Of a stretch of 64,000 nucleotides of DNA, positions 43,631 through 55,568 are shown in pieces. The notes beneath the pieces are model-generated. The model worked only from the letters and a program-made list of their open reading frames with translations. It had not been told where the DNA came from and did no database searches. This stretch comes from Dillenia suffruticosa (Eukaryota > Streptophyta > Magnoliopsida > Dilleniales > Dilleniaceae), in assembly GCA_033439265.1 (NCBI GenBank), contig JAVTVX010000017.1, positions 12,794,001 to 12,858,000 of the forward strand, read 5' to 3'. Positions within the stretch are counted from its first letter, which is position 1; each line of letters starts with the position of its first letter. A program made the translations under genes and the position numbers.

Positions 43631-46200
43631 AATATTTTATTCAATTGGGTTGAACAACATTAGAGTTCAAAAATCTTCAAAAATTATATTATTCAACTTA
43701 TGTTATATTAAAAATGTAATACATATGCTTATTTCATGAAAAATTTTTCCTTTATTTTTGCAATCCATAATTTTTCTATCCTCATTTTTTTAGGCAATCG
43801 GTCATGGTAGAAAAATTGAAACAGAATTACTACCGGTCATGGTAGAAAAATTAGCCATGTATTCAGGGTTAAAAAATTCTCTTTTTTTTGCAAACCATAA
43901 ACAGTTTTAAAAAGTCAAGATTAGAGCTGTCCAACTCACTAACAATAAATCACCTCTTGTCCAATGAAAGACAAAAACAGTGAAGAATGATCAAAATTGA
44001 GGTGGCAAGGGGGTCTTTACTCTTATATTTATATGGTTAATGAACAAATGATAGTCTCTAAAAAGTAAAGATTTGATTCTCTGATTTTGTTTGAGAAGAA
44101 ATTTTCAATAATTATCACCCAAAAAAATTCAATAATATATTTTTTGGCTATGCATCACAGTAAACGTTTTTGGTTGCTAATGTTTTTTTTTTTTCAATAA
44201 TATATATTTTTTTGGTTGCTAATGTCTTAGTTTCAAATCTCATCATTCTTAGGTATTCATTAGAAGGAAGACCCCCGTCCTTGCTTGGGTGTGCGGGTAT
44301 GCCTGCGGTTGACAGCATCATGTCCTGTGGAACTTAGAAGCATTTGATGGTAAAAAATAAATAAATAAAAATAAAAATCTACAGGCGTATATGTTATTAC
44401 AATGCATTAAAACGTTTTGCATGATTGCAGGGTGATGGAAAATGCCTTTTTAGCTGAGAATTAGTATAGGCTTCCATATGCAATTTAGTCTTCGTTTCCA
44501 AATATTTGGTCCATAGTGTACGGCTGTAGACATACGTGTAAATCACCCTTGTGGATAAGGTAAAGTATTTAGAATTATCATTCTATGGATCCATATCATG
44601 AACTTCAAATTGAAAGGCCACATAATTTCACTGTAAGATCAGACCCTATGAGATTGTTTTTAAGGGAGCAATCACAAAATTGTGTTGAGACCGACGGATA
44701 TTCGATTACGATTAGTAAGTAAAAATACTAAATCATTTAATTAAGTTTTAATTTTAAATTTTAAAAATAAGAAAAAATACGTTTAAATAACTTCTCCTGA
44801 TTAAGTTCGATAATATTCAGATCGAATTAATCAAACTGTAACTCGATTGATAATATCAAAACAAAACAAAATAAAATTGCGTCGGGCCTCTAACACACTT
44901 TAAATCAACCAATTTACAAAGTCATAAAATCATATATCCCTAAAATCATACCAACAAGATCCCTTTTTTAACAACTGAGTCTTAGCAATCAATTCTAGGT
45001 TTTTTGAACTAATAGATTTATATCATAGGCATGATAGAGCTTGCAGATGTAATCTGACGTACATAATTGCCAGCTTCTTGGTTAAAAAAAAAAGGGGGTT
45101 TGATTTTCTTTCAAATCACGTAATAAATAGTTGATTCATCCCATATGGCCACATTATAACATATGTGAACAAATTTCAAGAGTTTTGTCAATTTTATTTT
45201 TTGGTTATATAGAGATTTGAAATCGGGATCACTGACTTAGAAAAAGATTATGACTACTAAACTGTCTCCTTAGACATTCAATTTTATTCATTATTTGCTA
45301 CTTAAATGGTCCCGGAAATTAGAAGGTTAAAGTTTTTAAAAATTCTTAACTAGAGTATGACTGAATACAACTTTCAAAAATATATATATTAATTAAAAGA
45401 AAAAAAGACATCTAATTTACTAATTGATCATAAATTTATATATACAAAGAAATTTTTATGGTTCCTAAAGAATGTTTATCATAAAGTGCATTTTCTTATT
45501 TTAAATAGTTAAAAAAAAAAGGGATGAAAGGGGTGATAGGTTTATAGAATTCCACAAATACCGTCCTCCACTCGGTTGCTTTGACTGCCCTGGCTTCATC
45601 TTAGGGGAAACTTGTCATTGACGCATCACGACGGGCCCGCACGTGCCCAAATCAAAGAGAGACGTTTGAATAACTAGTGCCTCTTTCTTTCCTGCTGCAC
45701 CTGTAACAGCCCCTACAATAATGAAAACCCATTATCTGCCAAAAATAAAAACTCAGGTAATGTATATATATGATGGCCGTTGACCCATACTGGTATGCCT
45801 TGGATGCATTTCCCCTGTAAAGGCACATCATTTCACATGCAATGTATAAACTAATACAAAAGGACATTATTTGCACTGACTTAAATTTAACTTAAGCTTG
45901 TCATGTTACCACAAAGGTTCTAGGTTCTGTCTCAGATAACCAGGGGAGGAAAAAAAATCCTAAGGCCATTTGTATAGGGTAAAAAGTGCTTCCTCTATAA
46001 TAAGGGAAGGGGCCTTAACTTTACATAAAGGGGTGCTAAATACTTGCTCTTTTTAAAATATATTGAACATAACGCCATAGGGTCTAAAAGAAACACATAC
46101 GGAGAGAGAGAGAGACATTACTTTTGTTCCCCAAGAAAAAAGCATTTGATATAATACTAAGAGAATTTGTGTGGAGAAATTTACAAAAGATTGGTGTCTC

Positions 46201-46274
46201 TATGAACTATATTAATCAAATTGTTTCTATTGTGAAATATGAACTATATTAATCAAATTGTTTCTATGGTGAAA
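46201..46274. repeat. 37-bp tandem duplication
   Basis: TATGAACTATATTAATCAAA and the next 17 bases occur twice in a row (46201 and 46238) with one mismatch. Confidence 0.95.
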
Positions 46275-46424
46275 ATTAGCAACGTGTGTATATTCCTGAT
46301 TACCAATGGAAATGTTTTACATATAATATGAGGGGTGTCAATCAAGAAGATGACTCATCACATCGAAGGGCTTCAGATGGTAAGAGCACAACAACTAATT
46401 ACACCATCTAAAAAACGACCACAT

Positions 46425-46530
46425 CACAATGTTCATAAATTTTAATCACTCATCTCTATAGTAATTTCAACTTGAATCACAATGTTCGTGAATTTTAATC
46501 ACTCATCTCTATAGTAATTTCTCCTTTGTT
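46425..46530. repeat. 53-bp tandem duplication
   Basis: CACAATGTTC(A/G)T(A/G)AATTTTAA and following sequence occur at 46425 and 46478 with a few mismatches. Confidence 0.9.
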
Positions 46531-47040
46531 AAAAATATCATATCACTGCAACATAAAGGACCCTGTGACTGTACTCTTGACTTTAATTTCAACTAATAAT
46601 GGAAAGGAACGGCAAATAATTATTTCTTTTAAATTAAACCAGAGCACTTGTGTGTTCAAAATAAAGCATAGGGATGACAAAGTACCAGTTATTTCTATCC
46701 CCAGAACTTCATTCCTTGTGTTCTGTATCAAAATCTTCTTGCATGACTGTCTCGAGAAAAGCACCCCATCTCTCAAGGAATCGGTTTCACAGAAGCATGG
46801 ATTGCAAACAAGGTTGTGTTGCATATAGGGACAAATGAGTCTCATCAGCATTCTGTTGGGTTGTTGGGAAGAAAGCTACACTGTAGAATGAAAATTTTCA
46901 GAACAAAAGGAGGTGTGGGGAATGTTCATTCATGTGGTGTCTTGGGCTACAACAGAGAGGATAAGAATGAATATATGATAAAAAGTAGACTGTAGAATGA
47001 CGATAACAACAACAACAATTGTACCTGGTGTATATGTGGT

Positions 47041-47532
47041 TAAATTATTATTTCCTCATAGATGATTTCTGCATCACCATTCAGATCTTCTACTTCCAAC
47101 AAGATAATATAAAAGAAATAAATTTTCATATTGAAAATTATGCACACATGAGGGTTTGTGTAGCAACAAAAACTGTTTCCTCGTAGGAAGTCATTGTTGT
47201 AGAAGCTGACAACGGCAATATGTCCCAGGGGAACTGTTTTTTGAAACTGTCAACTCCGTAATGGAAATATCAAAATCACCTCCATATACATCCACAACAC
47301 CAATTTTAATGCATGTTGCCCAAATTTTATCATCATCATCCACGAGAGAATTCCCTGTATATTTATATCATATTCTAGAAGCGCTCCAGCTTCTGTATTC
47401 AGAAACCTAAAAAGCAACCTAACTCTTCGGGATCCCAGAATGAAATACCAGAAGTGGTTCTTTATACTGCTAAAACCAACCAAAATTATCTTCCAAAATA
47501 AATCCAATGGCCCAAGTATAATTAACCTCCCA
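47041..47532 (-). other. Probable 3-prime untranslated region of the PPR gene
   Basis: Directly downstream of the stop codon on the minus strand. No clear polyadenylation signal could be singled out. The ORFs 47250-47507 and 47440-47625 are not supported as genes. Confidence 0.35.
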
Positions 47533-50500
47533 TTACCAATAGTCTCTGCAAGAACAAGAACCTTCTCTAAAATGATGAAAACGAATGGGATCTCTAAGAA
47601 TGATTTCTTTCTTAACTACCTTTGAGAAGAACTTCATTGTTGTATGGCAGTCTTGGCAGATCCTCAGGTTCTTCATGACTCTCACAGGAGCAGATGAAGG
47701 CAAAAACAGTACACCAAAAGTCACAGCCAACATTTCACTGTGGTAATTTACTACTCTGCTCTCCTTTTGTTCAGGGAAAGACGCAGCAGCTGCAGGCCCC
47801 TCATCCATATAACCCATATTCCATATCTCTTCCAACAGTTCTTCCAACCTTCTGTAAATCATTACACTCATAGGATTGGAAACATCACCTGCCACAAAAG
47901 AGTGTATTTTGCCACGTACCTCTATCCAACTTAGACCCGGTTCTTTCTTTACTCCCCTGTCCTTCATCAGGTCTCTTACCTTGAAGGCCGGAATGTCTAT
48001 TCCAGCATCATTGTAAATGTTGTACAGAAGCACATAAGATGAGGCTGATTGTGGCTCAAGCTCAATCACTCTATCTGCAACACGCTTCCCTGTAACACTG
48101 TCCTTATGGATCCTACAAGCACTCAACAATGCTCGCCATATCACAGGATCATCCTGGTAGCTCGAGTTTAGTATGAAATTTTCGGCATCAGCTATTCTTC
48201 CAGCACGACCCAGGAGGTCAGCAATGCATGCATAATGTTTCACATTTGGGGTCAACCCATGATCTTTCTGCATTTCTTCAAAGTATCTGAAATTAAAAAT
48301 GGTATCAGATCCATCGAGTAAAATAAGATAGAACCTAATTCCTCTGTCAGACAAAGGGCAAAGTGCAAATATAAGTTGGAAAATATGTATTTCAAATCAC
48401 ACAGGTTTTTGTTAGACATGCATAGTCTTTAACCAAATAGTAGATAATCAGGATGAAAAAGGTCAAAATCAAAAGATTAGCAAATATGGAGAATTGTTTC
48501 CAAAAATCAGGAAGCACCTATTTTCTCCTATCCTCCTTGTATTACGCATTAGAAATTCATCCAAAAGGATACTCCAGTCATCAATGAAGCTGGACTGAAT
48601 TCCTACAGTCGAACTGAATCCCTACAGTTGAAAGTTGATCTCCAAATTTGGGATGCTTACCACAGGTAAAGTTCTTTTATCAACATCTAATGGCCCCTCA
48701 TTTCACCCTTTAAAACAGAAAAAGAAACGAACCAAAAAATGGAAGAAATGGAAATGGCCTTTCACAGTGGAAAAAGCAAAGCAGAAATATTTACAGTACT
48801 TACCTTAATCCTTCATCAACTAGCCCACAATGACTACAAGCCATCAGGACTCCTAGGTACGTTATATGATTCGGCACAATGGCGGTACCCTTCATCGATT
48901 CAAAGAGAACCAGAGCTTCCTTCGCACACCCATGCTGTGCATTGCCATATATCATCACAGACCAGGAGACAACATCTGGTTTATGTGTCTCCTGGAAAGC
49001 TTGATTGGCAGAATCTATATCCCCGGCTTTTGAATACATGCAAATCAGTGAATTCCTAATGCTGGTTAAATAACCAATTCCAGATTTTGTCGCATATGCC
49101 TGGATTTGCTCACCAGATCTTGCTGTAGTGGAATCAGCAGCAGCACAAAGAGCACTTGATATCGTGAACTCATCTGGTTTGCTTCCAGATGCTAACAGTT
49201 CGTGGAACAAAGACAATGCACTCTCAAACTGCCCATTTTGAACAAGACCGGCAATCATTGTTGTCCATGAGACAATATCTAACTTCTTAGTTGCATTAAA
49301 GCATTTCAAACTATCATCAGTTGAGCCTAACAAAGAATACAACTCAACAAGGGAACTTGCAATGAATTCATCTGACTCTAGATTGTTCTTGAAAACTTGA
49401 GCATGGAGCTGCTTTCCATGCTCAAAAGCTTCAACTCCATTACAAGTTTTGAGTACAATAGAAAAAGTAAACTTGGATGGCTTCATCCCTTGTCTTTGCA
49501 TGTCAAGGTAAAGCTGTATGGCTTGATTTGCTGACTCACAACTTACAGTATCTGTTCTAATGAATGCAGCAATCATGGCATTGTACATAACAACATTGCG
49601 GTTGGGCATTGCCTTGAAAATCGCAATTGCATTATCCAGATCACCAATTCTAGCATACATGTCAAGTAATGCAGTCCCAACAACAACATCCAAATTTAAC
49701 CCAAGTTTCACCGCACACCCATGAATCAATTTCCCACACTCCGGTGAACCATAAAAGCTCGAAGAACAAGCCTTCAGTACACTTCCAAGAGCATAATTAT
49801 TCAATTTCATTCCAGATTGATGCATTTTAACAAGAAGTTCCATGGTTTCTTCACTCAACCCTTGCCTAACATACCCAGATATCATAGTGTTCCAGGAGAC
49901 AGCATCCAATTCACTAGAGTTATCAAAAACAAGCCTAGCTTGGTCAACCCCACCAGAGTTAAAGTACATATCAATGAGTGAATTAGTTAAAAAGACTAGT
50001 TTATCAAACCCACTGACAATTAACAACCCATGAATCAGTTTCCCCAATTCAAGTTCCCCAATTTGAGCACACACGTTCAATATACTGGCGTAAGTAAATT
50101 TATCTAGCCTGAAACCAGACATTCTCGCTTCGTTAAACAAAATTAGTGCCTTTTCATAGAAACCCATCTGGAAATATCCATAAATCAACAAGTTCCACGA
50201 AACGACATCTCGTTTCGGCATTTTGTCGAACAGTTTCTGAGCAAAGTCCAGCTCGCGATGCTTACAGTACATATTGAGAATATTGTTAAGTAAAAATAAG
50301 CATGGTCTGAAACAGGCCCTGATAATGTGAGAGTGCACAAGCTTCCCGAGCAATAGAGATTCACCTTTTACGGATGACCGGACCAGTTTAGTGTAGGTGA
50401 CGGAATCGAGAGAAGTAGAGTTAGGAAATGGAAATTGATGAGGCAAAGTAGTGAGGCAGTTGTTGAAGAGTTTCCGGGCAAGTTTAATATTGTGGGGCAG

Positions 50501-50542
50501 AACTTTGAATCTGATGGACTTTCTCTCTAGCATTAGTAACAT
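47533..50542 (-). CDS. DYW-type pentatricopeptide-repeat RNA-editing factor, two exons
   Basis: Exon 1 is 50542-48804, exon 2 48286-47533, giving 830 residues. Role: PPR repeats bind organelle RNA one base per repeat, and the C-terminal DYW domain is the cytidine deaminase that converts C to U. Seen: a basic N-terminus free of acidic residues for about 50 residues (RKSIRFKVL, KLARKLFNNC), likely an organelle-targeting peptide; about 15 PLS-class repeats (SWNLLIYGYFQMGFYEKAL and the like) up to about residue 620; an E region (WRALLSACRIHKDS); a PG box (KKEPGLSWIEV, near 695); deaminase motifs HSE (762-764) and CQDCH (790-794); HHF; and a terminal DYW (828-830). The splice boundary keeps frame. 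From memory the closest Arabidopsis protein is At3g13880 (OTP72), which lacks the DYW end; orthology is inferred. A first ATG four codons upstream of MLERK is assumed. Confidence 0.93.
48287..48803 (-). other. Intron of the PPR gene
   Basis: The donor at 48803 reads AG|GTAAGTACTG and the acceptor at 48287 reads TTTTTAATTTCAG|ATAC. The length is 517 bases, phase 2. Joining restores a continuous LRYFEEM stretch typical of the last repeat before the E region. Without splicing, exon 1 meets a stop in the second codon position after the donor. Confidence 0.9.
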
Positions 50543-50800
50543 GCTCGTTAATTAACGAGTTGAGCAGTTCTGTTTCTGCTTAAGAAGTTTGAAATGTGCC
50601 CACGCCCTACACCAGGGGAGGCAACAGGGACACGGAAACGGTCGATTTCCGTCCGATGTCGGTTTTGGTTCCAAAATTTCAAATCGCAGCCGCACTAACC
50701 GGTTTTGGTTGTACGGTCGGTCGACCAAAAGTCAATTTTGGCCATCGGTGCTTTCCAAGAAGGACAATCCATTATAGTGTTTTTAGAAAAAAAAAAAAAA
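50543..50800 (-). promoter_or_regulatory. 5-prime flank of the PPR gene
   Basis: A perfect 16-base palindrome CTCGTTAATTAACGAG (50544-50559) lies one base upstream of the start codon, presumably in the 5-prime leader. Further out the sequence is more GC-balanced than its surroundings (ACCGGTTTTGG and GTCGGTCGACC elements near 50695-50735). No TATA box is evident, as is usual for PPR genes. The plus-strand ORFs 50589-50777 and 50596-50814 are incidental. Confidence 0.4.
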
Positions 50801-51231
50801 AAAAAGTTTGTTAAAATTATCTTTGATTTAGGAGTTTGGTCGATCGATGCATTTACTTGACCTTCGTATTTTTATTGCTCTTGACTTAAAAGTGCTGCCA
50901 TCATCATTACCTCAGGCCCCTTCTGAAAATGTAACGAACTATTGAATGAATTTGGCACGATTTTTTTTTTTTTATATGGGAGAATTTGGCACGATTACGC
51001 TACCATATAAAGTCGAATTTAAAAAATATACATACATTATTTAAAAAAAAAAAAGAAGAAAAAGTTATGCATAAAACACAGGTTATTACGAATGGTTCAG
51101 ACCCACAAACCGACACGACACATTCACATAACTTCTTTTTACATTTTGGACGGTATTCACAAAAAAAAAAAAAAGCAACACTTTACTTATTTTCTTTTTT
51201 CTAATTGGCATATGAATTACTCAATTAATTT
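50801..51231. other. AT-rich spacer with A-tracts
   Basis: Poly-A or poly-T runs of 9-19 bases (about 50791-50809, 50961-50972, 51042-51052, 51160-51173). No gene. Confidence 0.5.
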
Positions 51232-51916
51232 TGATGGAATATGATCCAAAAACCTATCATCGCATGACTCGATATTCTTTAAGCCCACAATCCAACAAGT
51301 CAAAGTACACATGTATCTCTTGGTCAGGCAAACATAACTCACCGCGTTTACCAACCAAACCCCTAAGGGTGATCAGCTTATTAGCTCAGAACCTCCACAG
51401 TGTTCGGTATCGTACCGCTATTTGACTAACTAAAATAATATTCCTTTTTTTTAATTGTGGAAACAATCTCATGTAATTAAGAAGAAGATCTCTAAATGTT
51501 GCAAAAAAGAATTTCCAATATAAATTGAACTTTTCTAACCGGTAGAACTCTAAATCTTTGGAAACCTTTTACAGCCATTCCATTAATCTCGGGACACTTC
51601 GTAAGAGAACTAGGCTTTCCGTACCCTGGTATCATACGAGACTTATCCTACTACAAACTATATATACATTATAAAAGTTATCAATCATGTATGTTCTTTC
51701 AACTCAACACTTAACAAATAAAGACATTATGAAACTCTCTCTTTTACTTTGTTTCTATTTTTGAAAATCGCTCTTTAATTTGAGTATTGGAGTCTCCCCT
51801 ATTGGAGCATCTTTCGACAATTTTTTGCAGATTTCATCAGCCAAACGTCCAATAACTGCGTATCTCATTTGAGTCAGCAAAACCATTATTTGTGGAGTAT
51901 AATCCACATCCAACAG
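51232..51916 (+). repeat. 5-prime LTR of Tat element D
   Basis: Start TGATGGAATATG resembles the TGATGGTACATGG start of element C. TATATATACATTATAAAAG near 51660 is a likely core promoter, followed by a TTTGAGTATTGGAGTCTCCCC block found near the end of many Tat LTRs. The right end is set by the leader motif at 51917. The left end is a proposal. Confidence 0.55.
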
Positions 51917-52083
51917 ATTTACGCCACTCGTGGGAACAAACTGAAATTCATCCAAACATGCTAGGGTCGACATTAACTGAAACGACCTATTAGTCATTAG
52001 AGATGAATAGCATCGTTCCTCATAAAAAAAATAAAAAAATAAAAACTTTTTGTTGATTAAAGAGCAAATCGAGATCTCCTCTT
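51917..52083 (+). other. Leader of Tat element D, primer motif followed by protease
   Basis: CAGATTTACGCCACTCGTGG at 51913-51932, continuing GAACAAACTG, is a decayed form of the leader motif at 41091-41110. Only about 140 bases then separate it from protease sequence, so no gag gene is present. The 124-residue minus ORF at 51755-52129 is antisense to LTR, leader and protease. Confidence 0.6.
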
Positions 52084-52425
52084 TTGCAACGCCTTCCAAC
52101 GGATGGGTTTCACACAATCTCACCTTCAACCTCTAATAGACCCTTAAAGGGGTTCACCGACGAATACATGCTTCCAGAAGTTACTATCACGCTTGTTGTA
52201 ACTTTAAAAATGTCTCCTCATTATCCTACTATCAGAACCACTTTTCACGTGGTTAAACTCTCATCTCCTTATAATGTTATCTTAGACCATCCTAGTTTGG
52301 ATGGTCTTAAAGCGCCAACAAACATGAAGATTAAGTTCAAAATACCTTTAGGAGTCACAACACTTCACGGTGACCCCGACACATTGACCATCCCCATAGT
52401 AGAGAAGAAAGAGAAGTTCTCTTAG
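52084..52425 (+). pseudogene. Protease C-terminal half, Tat element D
   Basis: The frame reads GFHTISPSTSNRPLKGFTDE, MLPEVTITLVVTLKMSPHYP, VVKLSSPYNVILDHPSLDGL and TNMKIKFKIPLG, and lines up with 40575-41012 of element C. The active-site half is missing in both. The piece ends in a stop, then pol continues in other frames. Confidence 0.82.
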
Positions 52426-54280
52426 TAGACACTCTGAAACTTAGAGATAATGTCAAGCAATCATTCAAGCCTCAACCTAGAGAGGAACTGATCAAAGTTT
52501 TCATCACGAATGTACTCGATCAAATAGTCCAATTTGGCACCCACCTATTGATCTCTCCAAAAAGCAATTGTTAAATATTTTCAACGACATTCAAAAGTCT
52601 TTGCGTGGTCCTCAGAAAATATGCTAGGTATCCATCCTTTGATTATAGTCCACAAATTGACTGTAGATACAAGTTGAAAGCTTGTAAAGCAAAAAAGGAT
52701 GGTTTTTGCATTAGAACGTCACTGTACAATACAAGAGGAAGTCCGAAATCTCTTGACAGTGGAGGTTTATTTGAGAAGTAGAATACCCTGAGTGGCTAGC
52801 CAATATGGTTATAGTAAAATAGACTAACGGTAAGTGGAGAATGTATGTAGATTTCACTAATCTCAATAAGGTATGCCTGGAAGATAGTTATCCGCTTTCC
52901 AATATTAACAAACAAGTGGAAAACTCATTGAGTCACCAACTCTTGAGTTTCATAAATGCGCACTTCAGCTGCAAACAGATTCACATGGTCCTTGAGGATG
53001 AGAAAAAAACCAATTTCATTATACAGTTTGACACCTACTATTACAAAGTCATATCATTCGGCCTCAAGAATGCCGTAGCAACCTTCTAGCTATTGGTTAA
53101 TAAACCTTTTAGTGAACTACTAGGTAGGAATGTGCAGGCTTACATCGACGACATGCTCATCAAGAGTGTTAATCCCAAAGATCACATTGTAGACTTGGAA
53201 GAAACATCATAAACACTACAACGTTATAATATGAGCCCGAACCCAGCAAAATGTACTTTTGGGATTACATTGGGGAAATTTCTAGGTTTCCTAATTACCA
53301 ACTAGGGGATCGAGACAAATTCGGAGAAGATACAAGTCATATTAGACATGACATCGCCAAGAACATCGAAGGCTCACAGAGAATATCGCAGCTTTAAATC
53401 GATTCATGTCTAAAGTGGGGGAAAAGTATAAACCTTTCTATGATACTCTAAAGAAATTCCAAAAATTTGCATGGGCACCAGAGTGCCAAGTAGTGTTCAA
53501 ACAACTCAAAGAATACCTCGCGTAACCCCATTATTCTCTCGGCCTATTCCCGATGAAAAACTTTAATTTTACCTCTCCATTTCTAACCGAGCACTTTGCT
53601 CTATTCTTGTAAGGCAAGAATCCATTGCACAAAAGCCGGTGTGCTACATCAGTTGTATGCTTCAGAAGTCAAAATTCAATTACAAACCCATCAAAAATGT
53701 GGCATTCACCTTAATCATTACCATCGGATGTTTCTAAGCTTACTTCCAAGCCCACACAATTATGTTATTGACCAACCAACCTCTGAATCATATTCTACAA
53801 AAGAGAGACACCTCTGGTCGACTCATTATGTGGAGTATCAAGTTAGGCGAATTTGACATCGAATACTAACCAAAACCAGCAATCAAAGGCCAAGCACTCA
53901 CAAATTTTACCCTCAAATGCACATTCCTAACACCCTTCGAGCATGCCACTGTTGATGAGTAAGAAGAATGTCGATCGCTGGAGTGGACTCTTCATGTGGA
54001 TGGGTTATCGAACTCCTTAGGAAGCAAAACCGGACTCATCCTCATAGACTAGACGATTTTAAGGCCGAATTCACCAAGCAACTAATAATCATGCCAAATA
54101 TGAAACCCTTCAGATAGGATTGCGGATGGCAATGTCACTAGAAGTCCAGGACATACGGGTTTTCATTAATAGCCAATTGGTTGAGAAGTTAAAAGGGGTT
54201 TATGAAACTAAGGAGCCAACAATGGCAAGGTATCTATATAAGTTACAAGAAGCAGTAAACAAGATCGACAAGTTAGATAT
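52426..54280 (+). pseudogene. Reverse transcriptase and RNase H remnants, Tat element D
   Basis: In order: a broken stretch before RT; MYVDFTNLNKVCLEDSYPLS (52841), LLSFINAHFSCKQIHMVLED, YYYKVISFGLKNAVATF (53089, then a stop); AYIDDMLIKS at 53138-53167, with both palm aspartates intact; TFGITLGKFLGF; a thumb region (FMSKVGEKYKPFYDTLKK); then RNase H sequence spread over several frames (SKFNYKPIKNVAFTLIITIG near 53670; ALTNFTLKCTFLTPFEHAT near 53900) and the second RNase H-like domain to about 54280. The cause of inactivity is frame breaks and stops, not loss of the YIDD motif. Confidence 0.82.
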
Positions 54281-55440
54281 ATAGTAGATTTCTTGATCAG
54301 AGAATGTACAAGTTGACATACTCTCCAAGTTAGCTGGTTTTGATTCAATTGTAACCAAGCAAATAGTCTATATAGAGAGCCTGTCATTCATAAGAATTTA
54401 TAAACCCGAGCAGATCCCATCAGTGAAAAGTTTGCCAAGTTAGAAAGACCCATACAGGGTTATTTACATGAGCAACAACCAAGTTTTCTTTTTAAGGTTG
54501 CTAAACTGAGGCGTACGGCTGCCCACTATGTCATTATCAATGGAGATCGTTGCAAAAAGTTCTTGTCAAAAGGTACAACAAATGCCAACACTTCTCATGG
54601 GTACCATACTTACCAAAGTCTATCCAATAGCAAATCCGTGGCCATTTGTACAATGGAGAATGGACATTCTCGAGCTATTTCTATCGGCTACTGAATAGCA
54701 AAAGTTCCTAATCGTAGCAATTGACTACTTCACCGAGTGCGTATAGGCCATGTCACTTGCCCAAATCATTATTCGCAAGGTACAAAATTTCGTGTGGACG
54801 TCCATTATCACAAAATTCGACATTCCTCATGTCCTAATTACTAATAACGACAAGTAGTTTGATAATAAGAGCTTTTATGACTTCTATAGCAAACAGAAAA
54901 TCCAACATCGTTTTACTACCGTCGCATACCTACAAGCTAACGGCCTCACTGAAATGACAAATCGAATGATTCTGCAAGTACTTAAGGCTGCGTTAGATGA
55001 AGTGAAGGGTCGTTGCGCAAATGAGCTCTACAACATTCTTTAAGCCTACCAGACAACGCCCCAAAAGGCAATAGGGAAAATGCAATTCAGTCTAACTTAC
55101 GATTGTGAGACAGTAATACCAATGGAGATTGACATTCATCCACTCCGAGTGGATTAGTATGAACACAAACAGAATGAGCTGGCATTACAAGAATGGTTAG
55201 ACCTACTACCAGAACTATGAGATGCCGTATCCACTTGGATGGCTACTTATTAGTAGTAGATGGTGCTCTACTACAATAAACAAGTAAAAAATAAAGTGTT
55301 CAAGCTAGGGTTTTGGTCCTCTGTAGAGTAGAAGCTATCGAATTATCCCTACTGGGAGGCAAGCTAGCGCCTAATTGGGAAGGCCCCTGTAGTTCGCTTA
55401 GGGATGTATCGACTCAACCATCTAGATGTTTAGGTCATGC
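54281..55440 (+). pseudogene. Integrase remnant, Tat element D
   Basis: Linker and zinc-binding region (about 54400-54640) are decayed. From about 54645: NPWPFVQWRMDILELFL with the first catalytic-type aspartate, FLIVAIDYFTECV, ITKFDIPHVLITNNDK with the second, TTVAYLQANGLTEMTNRMIL with the glutamate, LKAALDEVKGRCANELYNIL, AYQTTPQKAIGKMQFSLTYD and VIPMEIDIHPLRVD. The tail around 55300-55430 is broken. Stops at several conserved Trp or Gln positions. Confidence 0.85.
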
Positions 55441-55568
55441 CAAGAATGTAAAACTCAATGAACTTACGTATCTATAACCAGTAATCTCACTCTCATTGAT
55501 CTTGATACATACGTTCTCTCAGTTTATCCATAAGAATGTTATTTCCTTTGCATGTTATACTTTCCTAA
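55441..55568 (+). other. Start of the 3-prime untranslated region of element D
   Basis: Non-coding sequence between integrase and the tandem array. Nothing further seen. Confidence 0.45.

Larger units (their letters stand above)
43631..47040. other. Gene-poor sequence downstream of the PPR gene
   Basis: AT-rich, with no supported gene. Contents: a repeated GGTCATGGTAGAAAAATT at 43801 and 43843; a 30-base match to the protease remnant at 40965 (see findings); poly-T tracts near 44185-44215; a more balanced stretch at 45580-45880 with a CACGTGCCCAA G-box-like site near 45632; GAGAGAGA near 46105; and two small tandem duplications listed separately. Candidate ORFs (45652-45876, 46526-46828, 46543-46851) overlap each other on opposite strands and have no domain. 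Confidence 0.5.

Noticed and set aside
46526..46851. Two 100-codon ORFs on opposite strands downstream of the PPR gene
   Set aside because: They overlap almost fully, have no domain and lie in AT-rich sequence. At most one could be real and neither shows gene-like features.
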